NCBI GenBank assembly: GCA_035384565.1
Contig: DAOOIT010000005.1
Location: 72,503 to 136,502, forward strand
Direction of reading: 5' to 3'
Source of the DNA: Planctomycetota bacterium
GTDB lineage: Bacteria > Planctomycetota > PUPC01 > DSUN01
DNA length: 64,000 nt
Every line of letters starts with the position of its first letter. Within the stretch, counting starts at the first letter, position 1. Shown here piece by piece: positions 43,160-52,931 of the stretch. The position numbers and the translations under genes are program-made. Below the pieces are notes generated by a model. It was not told the origin of the DNA. It saw only the letters and a list, made by a program, of their open reading frames with translations, and ran no database searches.

Positions 43160-44134
43160 ATGAGCACGATCACCCGCCGCGACGTTCTGAAGGCTTCTCT
43201 CGCCGCGGGCGCAGCGCTGCCGCTGGGCTGCGCGAGGCCCCAGGCGCCCACAATATCCCAGAGCGAGCTGCCGCGGCGAGTCCTGGGCAAGACGGGCGCC
43301 CGCGTAACGATCCTCGGCCTGGGCTGCGCCTGGATCGCGAAGGACCCCGCCACCCCCACCCGCGCCGTCGTGGAAGCCGCGCTCGATTGCGGCGTGCGCT
43401 ACTTCGACACCGCGCCCAACTACGACCGCTCCGAAGAGAGCCTCGGCCCCCTGCTCAAGGGCGTGCGCGACCAGGTGTTCCTCGTGACCAAGCTCGACCA
43501 CCTGAGCGCGAAGGAGGCCGAGGCCGACCTGCGCCAGAGCCTCAAGCGGCTGCGGACCGACCACGTGGACCTGTTGCTCCTCCACGGCGTGGGCATCCCG
43601 AACGGATGGGAAGACGTCCGCCGCATCACGGCCGCCGACGGTGTGCTCGCTTACCTTCGCAAGGCGAAGCGCGACGGGCTTACGCGCTTCATCGGGATGA
43701 GTGTCCACCCGCCGCACGGCCCCGCCCTCGAACTGCTCGACCGCGCCGCCGACCTCGACGTGGCGATGCCGTTTCTGAACGCCCTCGCCGTGGCCGAGCA
43801 CGGCGCCGCTCTGGCAGAGCGCTGCCATCGCATGGGCATGGGGCTGGCCGCGATGAAGGTGCTGGGCGGCGAGGGGCAGTTGGCGAAGGACTACGACCGC
43901 GCCTTCCGCTATCCGCTGAGCCTGCCCGGCGTGGCGTGCGCCGTGGTCGGGGCGAAGAGCGCGGCCGAGGTGCGGCGCGCGGCTCAGGCGGCGCGGGAGT
44001 TCCGCCCGCTTTCCGCCGCGGAGATGCAACAGGCCGCGAAGGCCGGGGCGCGGCTCGTCGCGGCCGCCGCTGGCGACTATGCGCTGCTCCGCCCTCATTT
44101 CGCGCTCGATGCTGGAGGACACTGCCATGTCTGA
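43160..44134 (+). CDS. Tat-exported aldo/keto reductase
   Basis: A 324-residue protein with a twin-arginine leader (ITRRDVLKASLAAGAALPLG) and a Cys that could be a lipidation site (GCA). The AKR barrel shows the catalytic set D83, Y88 (DTAPNY), K111 (LVTKLD) and H142 (LLLHGV). It lacks the C-terminal ferredoxin cysteines seen in some relatives. AKRs reduce carbonyls or oxidise alcohols with NAD(P)H. Export suggests a sugar or sugar-derived substrate in the periplasm. It overlaps the following Gfo/Idh/MocA gene by 8 nt. Confidence 0.9.
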   Translation: MSTITRRDVLKASLAAGAALPLGCARPQAPTISQSELPRRVLGKTGARVTILGLGCAWIAKDPATPTRAVVEAALDCGVRYFDTAPNYDRSEESLGPLLKGVRDQVFLVTKLDHLSAKEAEADLRQSLKRLRTDHVDLLLLHGVGIPNGWEDVRRITAADGVLAYLRKAKRDGLTRFIGMSVHPPHGPALELLDRAADLDVAMPFLNALAVAEHGAALAERCHRMGMGLAAMKVLGGEGQLAKDYDRAFRYPLSLPGVACAVVGAKSAAEVRRAAQAAREFRPLSAAEMQQAAKAGARLVAAAAGDYALLRPHFALDAGGHCHV

Positions 44135-45308
44135 GGCGTCCATAGGCCGTCGTGACTTCGTGGGAAGGCTGGGCCTGGGGTCACTGGCGGCGGTGGCCGC
44201 CGAAGGGCTGGCCGCGTCGGCGCTGGCGGGCGAAGCGCCCAGGAAGGAATGGACGCCGACCACCGACCGCAAGCTGCGCGTGGGCATCGTGGGCTACGGC
44301 GTGTGCAGCTTCGGCGCTCAGTTCGGTTTCCAGGACCACCCGAACGTCGAGATCGTGGCGGTGAGCGACCTCATTCCCGAACGCCGCGCCGCGCTGATGA
44401 AGGCCTGCCGATGCGAGAAGTCGTACGATTCGCTCGAACTCCTCGTGAAAGACCCGAAGATCGAGGCTGTGTTCACGGCCACCGACGCCCCGAGCCACGC
44501 GCGCCATTCGATGCTCGTGCTCAACAGCGGCAAGCACTCGATGACCGCCGTGCCCGCCGTGTGGGGCTCGCTGGAGGACGCCGAGAAGCTGGCCGAGACG
44601 GTGCAGAAGACGGGCCTGAAGTATATGATGGCCGAGACGAGCTGCTTCCACGACGACTGCTACGCGATGCGGCAGATCTATAACGCCGGCGGCTTCGGGC
44701 GGCTCGTCTACTCCGAGGGCGAATACTACCACTACGTGACGGCACCGATCGACTCGTATAAGGGCTGGCGGATCGGCACGCCGCCGCTGTGGTACCCCAC
44801 CCATTCGACCGCCTACTACATCGGCGTGACAGGCAAGCGGTTCACCAGTGTATCGTGCGTCGGCTTCAAGAGCGACAAGCCGTGGTACCAGCCTGGCGCC
44901 AACAAGTACGACAACCCGTTCGGCGACGAGGTGGCCCTCTTCCAGACCAGCGAGGGCGGGGCGTCGCGCATGGGCATGTGGCACACCGTCTTCTCACGCA
45001 TCAGCGAGACGGGGCGCGTCTTCGGCGAGAAAGGCTGGATGGACGGGATGAACTATCGCGGCAGCCTGCGGCCGCTGCCCGATCTCGCGCGGCCGCCCCT
45101 GCCCCCCGGCGTGCCGGCCGGCGGCCACGGCGGCTCGCACGGCAACCTGATGCACGAGTTCGTCACGGCCATCCTCGAGGACCGCGAGCCGATGGTCAAC
45201 GTCTACGAGGCCCTGGCCATGACCGTGCCGGGCATCGTCGCCCACCAGTCCGCGCTCAAGGATGGTGAAACGCTCAAGATCCCGCAGATCGAGCGCCCGA
45301 AGGCCTGA
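44127..45308 (+). CDS. Tat-exported Gfo/Idh/MocA oxidoreductase
   Basis: A 393-residue NAD(P)-dependent dehydrogenase family protein with a Tat leader (SIGRRDFVGRLGLGSLAAVA). The Rossmann start is LRVGIVGYGVCSFGAQFG, followed by IVAVSDL. The Lys-Pro motif of classical members is replaced in VPAVWGSLEDAE. Family members oxidise or isomerise sugars and sugar acids. ATG 44127 lies inside the end of the previous gene, giving translational coupling. Its partner AKR suggests a joint sugar redox step. Confidence 0.88.
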   Translation: MSEASIGRRDFVGRLGLGSLAAVAAEGLAASALAGEAPRKEWTPTTDRKLRVGIVGYGVCSFGAQFGFQDHPNVEIVAVSDLIPERRAALMKACRCEKSYDSLELLVKDPKIEAVFTATDAPSHARHSMLVLNSGKHSMTAVPAVWGSLEDAEKLAETVQKTGLKYMMAETSCFHDDCYAMRQIYNAGGFGRLVYSEGEYYHYVTAPIDSYKGWRIGTPPLWYPTHSTAYYIGVTGKRFTSVSCVGFKSDKPWYQPGANKYDNPFGDEVALFQTSEGGASRMGMWHTVFSRISETGRVFGEKGWMDGMNYRGSLRPLPDLARPPLPPGVPAGGHGGSHGNLMHEFVTAILEDREPMVNVYEALAMTVPGIVAHQSALKDGETLKIPQIERPKA

Positions 45309-45324
45309 GCACAGAGAGTCCCTC

Positions 45325-48300
45325 ATGAGCCGAGCCTTGAGTCCCTTGGTTCTCTTCGGGTTGGCTGCCTTCTGTGTGGCCGGACAGCAGGCGGACCTCG
45401 AGGCGCGGAAGCGCCTCCGGGCCTCACCGCCGCCAGGCATTTACCTGCCCACGATCTTCGAGAACCCGACCACGCCCGAGACCCGTACCCTCACGCCCGC
45501 CGAGGCGGATGCCGCGCTGGAGCGAGACTGGCTGTTCCAGGCGATGGGCGAGCCGCTCCTCCAGCGCGCAGCCAAGGAGATCGGCTGGACGCGCAGCCTG
45601 GCGCAGCGCCTCGCCGCAGGAGGCAGTTCGCTCGGCTTCGCCGCAGAACTGGGCGAACTCCAGACGCTGGAGCGACGCCTGGCGGCTCTCGCCGCAAGCC
45701 CCCCTGCGCTCCCGCCCGAGGCGGCGGCCGGTGCGGTGCCGCACTGGATCTGGTTCCCCGAGGGCAAGCCCATCGAGGATGCGCCGGCCGAGGCACGGTT
45801 TTTCCGCCGCACGTTCGAGCTTCCAGCAGGCGAGGTGCGCCGCGCCGGCCTGCGCATCACGGCCGACGACGCCTGCGAGGTGTTCGTAAATACTGCCCAC
45901 GTCGCGAGTAACGACACCTGGCAGCGCCTGGCCACCGTCGAGATCAGCAAACACCTGCGGCCCGGCAGGAACGTCCTGGCTGTGAAGGCGGTGAACAGGC
46001 CCTTCTCCGGCAAGAACCCCGCCGGCCTGATCGCGCATCTTGCCATCGTCTTCGCTGACGGACGCCAGGTGGCGATCGCCAGCGATGCTTCGTGGCGAGC
46101 AGAGAAGGCCGAGACGGCAGGTTGGCAGGAGCCGGCCTTCGACGACTCGGCCTGGAAGCAGGCCCTGGTGTCGGCACCCCTCGGCGGCGGCCCCTGGCGG
46201 GACATTGCGGGCCTGGGCGAGCCAGGAGATGCGGCCTCCGTCTATGCCCACGCCGATCCCGCGGCCAAGGAGCTCTATCTCGCCATTCGCAAGGTCAAGC
46301 GTCGCATCACCTTCCGGAATCCGGCGTTGGACTTCTCGCAAGTGCTCTTCATTGACCAGCCTTATCCGACCGGCCCAGAGACCCGCCACGAGGCCATTCA
46401 CCGAATGGGTATCTGGGCCACGCCCGGCGGCCGTCTCCTCGTCCTGGAAGGGCTGCACCCGGGCGGCGCCGTGCGCAAGCTCGCCCCCGACGCGCCGGGC
46501 TCCTTCTGGCGGCCCGACCTATCGTTCGACGCCAAGAGGGTGCTGTTCTGCTATAAGTCACACGCCGACAAGAGCTTCCACCTCTACGAGATCAATCTCG
46601 ACGGCACCGGGCAGCGCCAGCTTACCAGTGGCGACTACGATGATGCCGACCCCATCTACCTCCCCGATGGCCACATCATGTTCGTGACCACTCGCGGCAA
46701 CTCTTACGTGCGCTGCGGCCCGTTCATATACTCTTATATACTGGCGCGTTGCGACGCCGATGGGTCCAACATCTACCTCATCAGCATGGGCGGCGAGCCC
46801 GACTGGACGCCCGCCCTGCTGCCCGATGGCCGCATTATCTACTCGCGCTGGGAGTACACGGATAAGCCCCTCTGGCGAGTGCAGAGTCTATGGACTACAA
46901 ACCCAGATGGCACCAATACTTCGGTCTTCTGGGGCAACCAGAGCGTTTGGCCCGACCACCTCTCGGAGCCGATGCCCATCCCCAACAGCCGCCGGGTGAT
47001 GTTCAGCGGCGTGGGCCATCACGAGTGGTGGAATGGCTCGATCGGCATAGTGGACCCCGAGAAGGGCCGCAACTTCCCCGATGGCCTGACGAAGGTCACT
47101 GCGGACGTCCGTTGGGCCGAGTGCTCGACCCCACCTGTTGACCCCATCGAGGCCGCCGACTATCACGCGTCCGGCCGCTTCACGGGCTACAAGACGCCGT
47201 ATCCCCTTACCGAACAGGACTTTCTGGTGTCGGCGTGCGGCGCGGTGGGCAGGTTCCGTCTGTACCTGATGGACGTCCACGGAAATCGCGAACTGATCTA
47301 CGAGGGTGCGCATAACATCCTGCACGCCATGCCGATACGCCCGCGCCGCACACCGCCCGTCATCCCCGACCGGGTGGCGTGGCCGGGCACGGGCAAGGAC
47401 CGCAAGCCGCCTGAGCCAGGGGTCTTCTTCAGCCCGGATGTCTATGAGGGCGTGCCGGACCTGCCCCGTGGCAGCGTCAAGTACTTACGGGTGTGGCAGA
47501 TGGACCACAAGACTTACTCGACCTGGCGCAAGACCTACCGCAACTCCGGCCCGCCCGTCTCCATCGTGCAGGAGGAGGGCGTGAAGCGGATCCTCAGCGA
47601 GGTCCCGGTCGAGGCCGACGGTTCCGTCTGTTTCAAGGCGCCCGCCGGCAAGGCCCTCCACTTTCAGCTTCTCGACGAGCATCGCCGGTGCCTCCAGACC
47701 ATGCGGAGCTTCAGTGGCGTGATGCCGGGTGAGGTCCGCGGCTGCGTGGGCTGCCACGAGCTGCACAGCGCCACCCCGCCCTTCACCCAGGGCATCGCAT
47801 TCCGACGCCCACCAACCGAACTCTCCCCTCCCCCGTGGGGAACGGAAAGCATTGGCTACGAGAGATTTGTGCAGCCCGTCCTCGATCGTTACTGCGGCAA
47901 GTGCCATCAGGGCGACGGGAGGGGGAGGGAGAAGCTCGATCTCACGCTGCGGCCGGGGGTGAGCGTGTTCAAGGAGCCGTATCTAACTCTCGTCGGTGCA
48001 GCAGGTTGGGGCAATCCTGCGCCGGGCAATCGCCCGGGCTATGGGATTGCCGCCGCGCTGCCTGTCGAAACGATGGACCCTTCTCTGAACGACCCGCGCG
48101 CTTACGCCACCTTCAGGCCGATGACCTATCTATCGTTCAGGTCGAAACTTATCGAGATTGCGATGGGCGGAAAGCACAACGATGTGAAAGTGGACCCTCT
48201 GAGCCTGCACCGTCTCATCGCGTGGGTGGACGCCTGTGCGCCCTACAATGGCGAGGAGGAGATCCGCGCGATGCCGGACCCCGATTTCCCAGGGATTGAG

Positions 48301-48354
48301 GAGCTGCCTGTCCGCCCCCTGGTCGGCACGGCGCCGGTCATCGAGCGTCCTTGA
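45325..48354 (+). CDS. HzsA-like exported two-heme c protein
   Basis: A 1009-residue exported protein (signal peptide about 1-20). Residues about 135-300 form a jelly-roll domain (PHWIWFPEGKPI, GRNVLAVKAVN). From about 310 a TolB-like propeller follows (RPDLSFDAKRVLFCYKS, LYEINLDGTGQRQLTSGDYD). Near the C-terminus are two heme c motifs, CVGCH at 807-811 and CGKCH at 857-861. The order resembles the alpha subunit of hydrazine synthase and the many HzsA-related proteins of Planctomycetes. The other hydrazine synthase genes are absent, so anammox function is not implied. It is probably a periplasmic redox protein linked to the upstream oxidoreductases. Confidence 0.82.
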   Translation: MSRALSPLVLFGLAAFCVAGQQADLEARKRLRASPPPGIYLPTIFENPTTPETRTLTPAEADAALERDWLFQAMGEPLLQRAAKEIGWTRSLAQRLAAGGSSLGFAAELGELQTLERRLAALAASPPALPPEAAAGAVPHWIWFPEGKPIEDAPAEARFFRRTFELPAGEVRRAGLRITADDACEVFVNTAHVASNDTWQRLATVEISKHLRPGRNVLAVKAVNRPFSGKNPAGLIAHLAIVFADGRQVAIASDASWRAEKAETAGWQEPAFDDSAWKQALVSAPLGGGPWRDIAGLGEPGDAASVYAHADPAAKELYLAIRKVKRRITFRNPALDFSQVLFIDQPYPTGPETRHEAIHRMGIWATPGGRLLVLEGLHPGGAVRKLAPDAPGSFWRPDLSFDAKRVLFCYKSHADKSFHLYEINLDGTGQRQLTSGDYDDADPIYLPDGHIMFVTTRGNSYVRCGPFIYSYILARCDADGSNIYLISMGGEPDWTPALLPDGRIIYSRWEYTDKPLWRVQSLWTTNPDGTNTSVFWGNQSVWPDHLSEPMPIPNSRRVMFSGVGHHEWWNGSIGIVDPEKGRNFPDGLTKVTADVRWAECSTPPVDPIEAADYHASGRFTGYKTPYPLTEQDFLVSACGAVGRFRLYLMDVHGNRELIYEGAHNILHAMPIRPRRTPPVIPDRVAWPGTGKDRKPPEPGVFFSPDVYEGVPDLPRGSVKYLRVWQMDHKTYSTWRKTYRNSGPPVSIVQEEGVKRILSEVPVEADGSVCFKAPAGKALHFQLLDEHRRCLQTMRSFSGVMPGEVRGCVGCHELHSATPPFTQGIAFRRPPTELSPPPWGTESIGYERFVQPVLDRYCGKCHQGDGRGREKLDLTLRPGVSVFKEPYLTLVGAAGWGNPAPGNRPGYGIAAALPVETMDPSLNDPRAYATFRPMTYLSFRSKLIEIAMGGKHNDVKVDPLSLHRLIAWVDACAPYNGEEEIRAMPDPDFPGIEELPVRPLVGTAPVIERP

Positions 48355-48367
48355 TTGGGAGACCGCC

Positions 48368-49486
48368 TCAGGCGTAGGCGCGGGTGAGCTCGAGCTTGGA
48401 GCCGACGAGGCGCTCGACCTCGGCGACGTTGCGCCGCTGGTCGCGGGTGACGAAGCTCGTCGCCCGCCCGGTGGCCTCGTGGCGTGCCGTCCGCCCGATG
48501 CGGTGAACGTAGTCCTCGGCCGAGCCGGGGAAGTCGTAGTTGATGACGTGCTCGATGTCGGCGACGTCAATCCCGCGAGCCGCAATGTCGGTCGCGATGA
48601 GGATGCGGCAGCGCCCCTCGCGGAAGGCGTTCATGGCCTGGTCGCGCTGCGGCTGGGTGCGGTCCGAGTGGAGCCTGCCGACACGGTGGTGATGCCGAGA
48701 GACGGCGGCGGCGAGCCGCTCGGCGCCCCGCTTGGTGCGCACGAAGACGAGCACGCGGCCCTCGCTCCTGTCGAGCAGGTCGAGGAGCAGGCGGGTTTTC
48801 TCATTCTCGTTGACGGCGAAGAGTTGCTGCTCGGCGCGGGCCACGGGCGCCACGCGGCCGACTTGGATGCGTTCGGGCTGGCGCATGTTCCGGCGCGCGA
48901 TCTGCTCGACGTCGGCCGGCATGGTGGCGGTGAACATCAGGGTCTGGCGCTCGCGCGGCAGGGCCTCGATGACGCGGCGGATCTGGGGGATGAAGCCCAT
49001 GTCGTGCATCCGGTCCGCCTCGTCCACCACGAACGTCTCGATCTCGTCGAGCACCACGGTGCGCGAGTTGAGGTGGTCAATCAGGCGCCCGGGCGTGGCC
49101 ACCAGCACGTTGGGCCACGAGCGCAGGGCCTTGTAGTCCTCGTCCATCGGGATGCCGCCGACAACGATGGCCGCCCGGATGCCGCTGGAGCGGCCGAGGG
49201 TCTCGAATACGCCGTGAATCTGTTGCGCGAGTTCGCGCGTCGGGGCGAGCACCAGGGCGCCCAGCTCGACGCGATGGGCCATGCGCTGGATGATCGGCAG
49301 CGCGAAGGCGGCTGTCTTGCCCGTGCCCGTCTGCGCCACGCCGATCAGGTCCTTGCCCTCGAGCGCGATGGGGATACATTGCGCCTGGATCGGCGTCGGG
49401 GTCTCGTAGCCTGCGGCGGCGATGTCCTGGCGAATGCTCTCGAGCAGCGGATAGTCCGCAAACCTCACGTTCTTCTGTCCTGTCAC
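48368..49486 (-). CDS. DEAD-box RNA helicase, RhlE-like
   Basis: A 372-residue ATP-dependent RNA helicase. Q-motif GYETPTPIQ at 27-35, Walker A AQTGTGKT at 51-58, DEAD at 155-158, TAT in MFTATMP, and HRIGRTAR near the end. It has no C-terminal basic extension, unlike many RhlE proteins. GTG 49486 with GAGAGG upstream is the start. It is convergent with the HzsA-like gene and divergent from the glycyl radical enzyme. Confidence 0.92.
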   Translation of the reverse strand: MTGQKNVRFADYPLLESIRQDIAAAGYETPTPIQAQCIPIALEGKDLIGVAQTGTGKTAAFALPIIQRMAHRVELGALVLAPTRELAQQIHGVFETLGRSSGIRAAIVVGGIPMDEDYKALRSWPNVLVATPGRLIDHLNSRTVVLDEIETFVVDEADRMHDMGFIPQIRRVIEALPRERQTLMFTATMPADVEQIARRNMRQPERIQVGRVAPVARAEQQLFAVNENEKTRLLLDLLDRSEGRVLVFVRTKRGAERLAAAVSRHHHRVGRLHSDRTQPQRDQAMNAFREGRCRILIATDIAARGIDVADIEHVINYDFPGSAEDYVHRIGRTARHEATGRATSFVTRDQRRNVAEVERLVGSKLELTRAYA

Positions 49487-49698
49487 GAACTCTGCCTCTC
49501 AAACAAGGGGGCCAGACCGGTCGGGGTGCAGAGGGTGGGCGGGAGACGAATCGGCGGGTGGTCTTACCGGAAGGCGAGAATCAGCCAGAATGCGTCTACT
49601 CTTGCTTCGGCCTCTGACAACACGTTGTCCCAACCATCTACTCATCTGACCCGTTATCATAGCGGATCGGCGGGAGAATAGCAAGCGCGTTCCGGCGT

Positions 49699-49727
49699 TT
49701 GACTCGAGGAGGCGTGTGCGGGATGAT
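49699..49727 (+). promoter_or_regulatory. candidate promoter of the glycyl radical enzyme operon
   Basis: TTGACT (49699-49704), 17-nt spacer, GATGAT (49722-49727), about 50 nt before ATG 49779. The -10 is poor. The rest of the 292-nt divergent gap has no other feature I can support. Confidence 0.4.
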
Positions 49728-49778
49728 ATAGGGGAAGGCGGACGGGTCCATTTCGTGTCACACGGCAAGGGGTGTGAG

Positions 49779-52031
49779 ATGCGTGATACGACGCGGCTGG
49801 CCGCCTTGCGGCGCCGCGTGCGCGCGGCGATGGAGCAGCCGCCCGTGCGGTGGGAGTGTCCCGCGCGCATCGCCGAGTGCTACATGGCCGAGCCGCTCGC
49901 GGTGCGCAAGGCGCGCGCCATCGCCCTCAAGCTGGCGGCCATGCCCACCGAGCTCTGGCGCGGCCAGCTCTTCGCGGGCTCGATGACGCTCGAGGAGCCG
50001 CGCGTGCACGCCGAGTGGGGCTTTCCCGACTACGCCACCGACGCGGAGCGCGACGCCGCCGCGGCCAAGGGGCTGAGCATCCGCTCGGTCTTCGGCCACG
50101 TGGTGCCCGATTATCCGACACTGCTCGCCAAGGGCCTTCGCGGCATCCGCGCCGATGCGGAGGCCCAGCGGCCCCTCGCCGCGACCCCGCAGGAGACGGC
50201 CTTCCTCGATTCGGTCGCCATCGCCCTCGACGCGGTGATGGACTTCGCGGCCCGGCTGGCGACGCGCTGCGAGGCAGAGGCCGGCGCCGAGTCGGACGCG
50301 GCCCGCGCGGCCGAGCTGCGGCAGATGGCCGCGAACCTGCGCCAGGCGCCCGCGGGGCCGTCGCTCACCTTCTGGCAGGCCCTCCAGAGCGTGTGGCTGC
50401 TCCACATGATCTTCCATTCGACGATGAACGGCAACGCGCTGGGCCGCCTCGACCAGTACGCCTGGCCGCTGCTCGAGGCCGACCTGGCGGCGGGCCGCCT
50501 GACCCTCGACGGCGCGGCCGAGCTGGTCGGCTGCTTCTGCCTGAAGTTCAACGAGCGCGCCAAGACCACCGACGAGCAGCGCCCCGAGGCCCGCGAGCCC
50601 GAGCCGCTCGACCCGGCCCGCCGCACCCGCCATTACACCTCGTCGCAGATCGGCACCCGCCGCGACGGCCTCGACGCCACGAACCACTGGCTCCAGAACA
50701 TCGTGGTCGGCGGCCTCACGCCCGAGGGGGCCGACGGCACCAACCCTCTGTCGTTCCTTCTCCTCGACGCCTACGCGCGCAACGAGATGACCAATCCTCT
50801 CCTCACGGTGCGCCTGCACCGCGGCACGCCCGAGGCGTTGCTGCGCCGCGCCTGCGAGGTGCTCAAGGCCGGCGGCGGCATGCCGGCGCTCTTCAACGAC
50901 GAGGCCCTGGTGCCCGCCCTCGAACGCCTCGGCATCCCGACCCCCGACGCGCGCGACTACACCAACGACGGCTGCTGGGAGGTGATCCTCCCCGGCCGCA
51001 CCAACTTCGTGTTCCAGCGCCTCAGCCTGATGCTGTGCCTGCTCTGGGCGTTGGGCCGCGACCGCTCCGAGGCCGCGCCCGACACCGGCGACCCGCGCGC
51101 CTTCGCGTCGTTCGACGACGTCTGGCGGGCCTTCCTCACCCAGATGGACTCGATGGTCGGCCGCGTGGTGCGCCGTGTGGCGGACACCGTGAACGACCGC
51201 AGCACGATCGCGCCCGTGCCGCTGCTGAGCGCGCTGATGGACGGTGCGATCGCCGCGCGGCGCGACATGACGGCGGGCGGCTCGAAGTACCGCACCTTCG
51301 GCATGCTCGCCGAGAGCGCCGCGCACGCGATCGACTCGCTCGTGGCCATCAAGACCGTCCTCTTCGAGCAACGGGCAGCCACGATGGCCGAGCTGTGCGA
51401 CGCCCTCGCGGCGAACTTCGAGGGCCACGAGGCGTTGCGGAGGCGGCTGCTCTGCGCGCCCAAGTACGGCAACGACGACGGCCGCGCCGACGCGGTGGGC
51501 CGTGACGTGATCGCCGCCTTCACCGAGGCCGTGGCCCGCCACGCCGAGGCCCACCGGGCCACTGTGCTCTTTCCCGCGGGCGTGGGCACGTTCTCCTGGT
51601 ACATCGGCATCGGCGAGGGCCTGGGCGCGTCGCCCGACGGGCGGCTGGCCGGCGAACCCGTGTCGTCGAACTTCTCGCCCGCGCTGGGCCGCGACCTCGA
51701 CGGCCTGCCGAGCGCGATCCTGTCGTATGCGAAGATGCACCCCGAGCGCCTGCCCGCGGGCGGCCCGCTCGACCTGCGGCTGGCCCGCCGCCTGGTCGAG
51801 GGCGATGCAGGCACGGCGCGCATGGCCGGGCTCGTCCGCGGCTTCGTCGAGAGCGGCGGCGCCATGATGACCCTCACCGTCGCCGACACCGAGGAACTGC
51901 GCGCCGCCCAACGCGAGCCCGACCGCTACCAGTCGCTCCGCGTCCGCATGGGCGGCTGGTGCGCCTACTTCACCATGCTCAGCCGCGAGCAGCAGGACCA
52001 CCACATCCGCCGCCAGGAGGCCCGCTCGTGA
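49779..52031 (+). CDS. glycyl radical enzyme (PFL-like, unknown substrate)
   Basis: A 750-residue glycyl radical enzyme. The thiyl cysteine is C399 in TNDGCWEVILPG and the radical glycine is G726 in RMGGWCAYF near the C-terminus. The canonical dehydratase/decarboxylase motif GCVE is GCWE here, and PFL's Cys-Cys is absent, so it is neither a standard PFL nor an evident choline, glycerol or isethionate lyase. Its activase overlaps its stop by 4 nt. No microcompartment shell genes are present. Such enzymes are oxygen-sensitive, which points to anaerobic life. Substrate unknown; sugar-, polyol- or aromatic-derived compounds are possible. Confidence 0.88.
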   Translation: MRDTTRLAALRRRVRAAMEQPPVRWECPARIAECYMAEPLAVRKARAIALKLAAMPTELWRGQLFAGSMTLEEPRVHAEWGFPDYATDAERDAAAAKGLSIRSVFGHVVPDYPTLLAKGLRGIRADAEAQRPLAATPQETAFLDSVAIALDAVMDFAARLATRCEAEAGAESDAARAAELRQMAANLRQAPAGPSLTFWQALQSVWLLHMIFHSTMNGNALGRLDQYAWPLLEADLAAGRLTLDGAAELVGCFCLKFNERAKTTDEQRPEAREPEPLDPARRTRHYTSSQIGTRRDGLDATNHWLQNIVVGGLTPEGADGTNPLSFLLLDAYARNEMTNPLLTVRLHRGTPEALLRRACEVLKAGGGMPALFNDEALVPALERLGIPTPDARDYTNDGCWEVILPGRTNFVFQRLSLMLCLLWALGRDRSEAAPDTGDPRAFASFDDVWRAFLTQMDSMVGRVVRRVADTVNDRSTIAPVPLLSALMDGAIAARRDMTAGGSKYRTFGMLAESAAHAIDSLVAIKTVLFEQRAATMAELCDALAANFEGHEALRRRLLCAPKYGNDDGRADAVGRDVIAAFTEAVARHAEAHRATVLFPAGVGTFSWYIGIGEGLGASPDGRLAGEPVSSNFSPALGRDLDGLPSAILSYAKMHPERLPAGGPLDLRLARRLVEGDAGTARMAGLVRGFVESGGAMMTLTVADTEELRAAQREPDRYQSLRVRMGGWCAYFTMLSREQQDHHIRRQEARS

Positions 52032-52924
52032 CGGGCGCCGAGGGCCTCCTCTTCGACCTCGACACCTTCGCGGTGCACGACGGCCCGGGCATTCGCCTGG
52101 CCGTGTACCTCAAGGGCTGCCCGCTGGCCTGCCGCTGGTGCCACAGCCCCGAATCCATCCGCCCCGAGCCCGAGGTGATCTTCCTGCGCGACTGCTGCGT
52201 GCTGTGCGGCCGTTGCGGCGCCGTGTGCCCGCGAGGCGTCCACGCGCTGAGCGGGGCGCGGCACGCTCTGGACCGCGACAAGTGCCTCGCCTGCGGGCGC
52301 TGCGTCGAGGCCTGCCCCTCGGGCGCGCTGGCGGTCAAGGGCGTGCGGATGTCCGCCGAGGCCATCGTGGCCAAGGCGGAGCGGCTCAAGCCCTTCTTCG
52401 ACCACTCGGGCGGCGGGGTGACGCTCACCGGCGGCGAGGTGACGCGGCAGGCGGACTTCGCAGAGGCCATCCTCGCGGGCTGCCAGGAGCGCGGCATCCA
52501 CACGGCGATGGAAACGTGCGGGGCCTGCCGCTGGGAAACGCTCGAGCGGCTCGCCGCGCGCAGCGACCTGGTGCTCTTCGACCTCAAGCTGATGGACGAC
52601 GCCGAGCACCGCCGCTGGACGGGGGCGTCGAACCGCGGGATTCTGGCCAACGCCGCGCGGCTGGCGGGGCGCAACGTGGTGGTCCGCGTGCCCCTCATCC
52701 CCGGCATCACCGACACGGAGGCGAACCTGGACGCGCTGTTCGCGTTCCTCGGCGAGCGCGGGCTGCGGCGGGTGGAGTTCCTGCCCTTCAACCCCTGGTC
52801 GGGCGCCAAGTACGAGTGGCTCGGGCGAGCGGGCGAGGTGGCGGGCGAGCGCCAGAGCGCGGCGCGGCTCGCCGAGATCGCGCGCCGCGCCGAGGCGGCC
52901 GGGCTCGCGGCCTCAATCGCGTGA
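52028..52924 (+). CDS. glycyl radical enzyme activase (radical SAM)
   Basis: A 298-residue radical SAM enzyme that installs the glycyl radical on the partner. The SAM cluster motif is C31-x3-C35-x2-C38 (CPLACRWCH). A ferredoxin-like insert holds two [4Fe-4S] sets: C57, C60, C63, C67 and C86, C89, C92, C96. The GTG start at 52028 overlaps the preceding stop (GTGA). The two-cluster insert is typical of activases for non-PFL glycyl radical enzymes. Confidence 0.93.
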   Translation: MTGAEGLLFDLDTFAVHDGPGIRLAVYLKGCPLACRWCHSPESIRPEPEVIFLRDCCVLCGRCGAVCPRGVHALSGARHALDRDKCLACGRCVEACPSGALAVKGVRMSAEAIVAKAERLKPFFDHSGGGVTLTGGEVTRQADFAEAILAGCQERGIHTAMETCGACRWETLERLAARSDLVLFDLKLMDDAEHRRWTGASNRGILANAARLAGRNVVVRVPLIPGITDTEANLDALFAFLGERGLRRVEFLPFNPWSGAKYEWLGRAGEVAGERQSAARLAEIARRAEAAGLAASIA

Positions 52925-52931
52925 CGCGCGC

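Noticed and set aside
45325..48354. True hydrazine synthase (anammox)
   Set aside because: Only the alpha-like fold with two heme motifs is present; HzsB and HzsC are absent and neighbours are sugar oxidoreductases.
49779..52031. Pyruvate formate-lyase proper
   Set aside because: The adjacent Cys-Cys pair of PFL is missing and the activase has the extra two-cluster insert of non-PFL systems.
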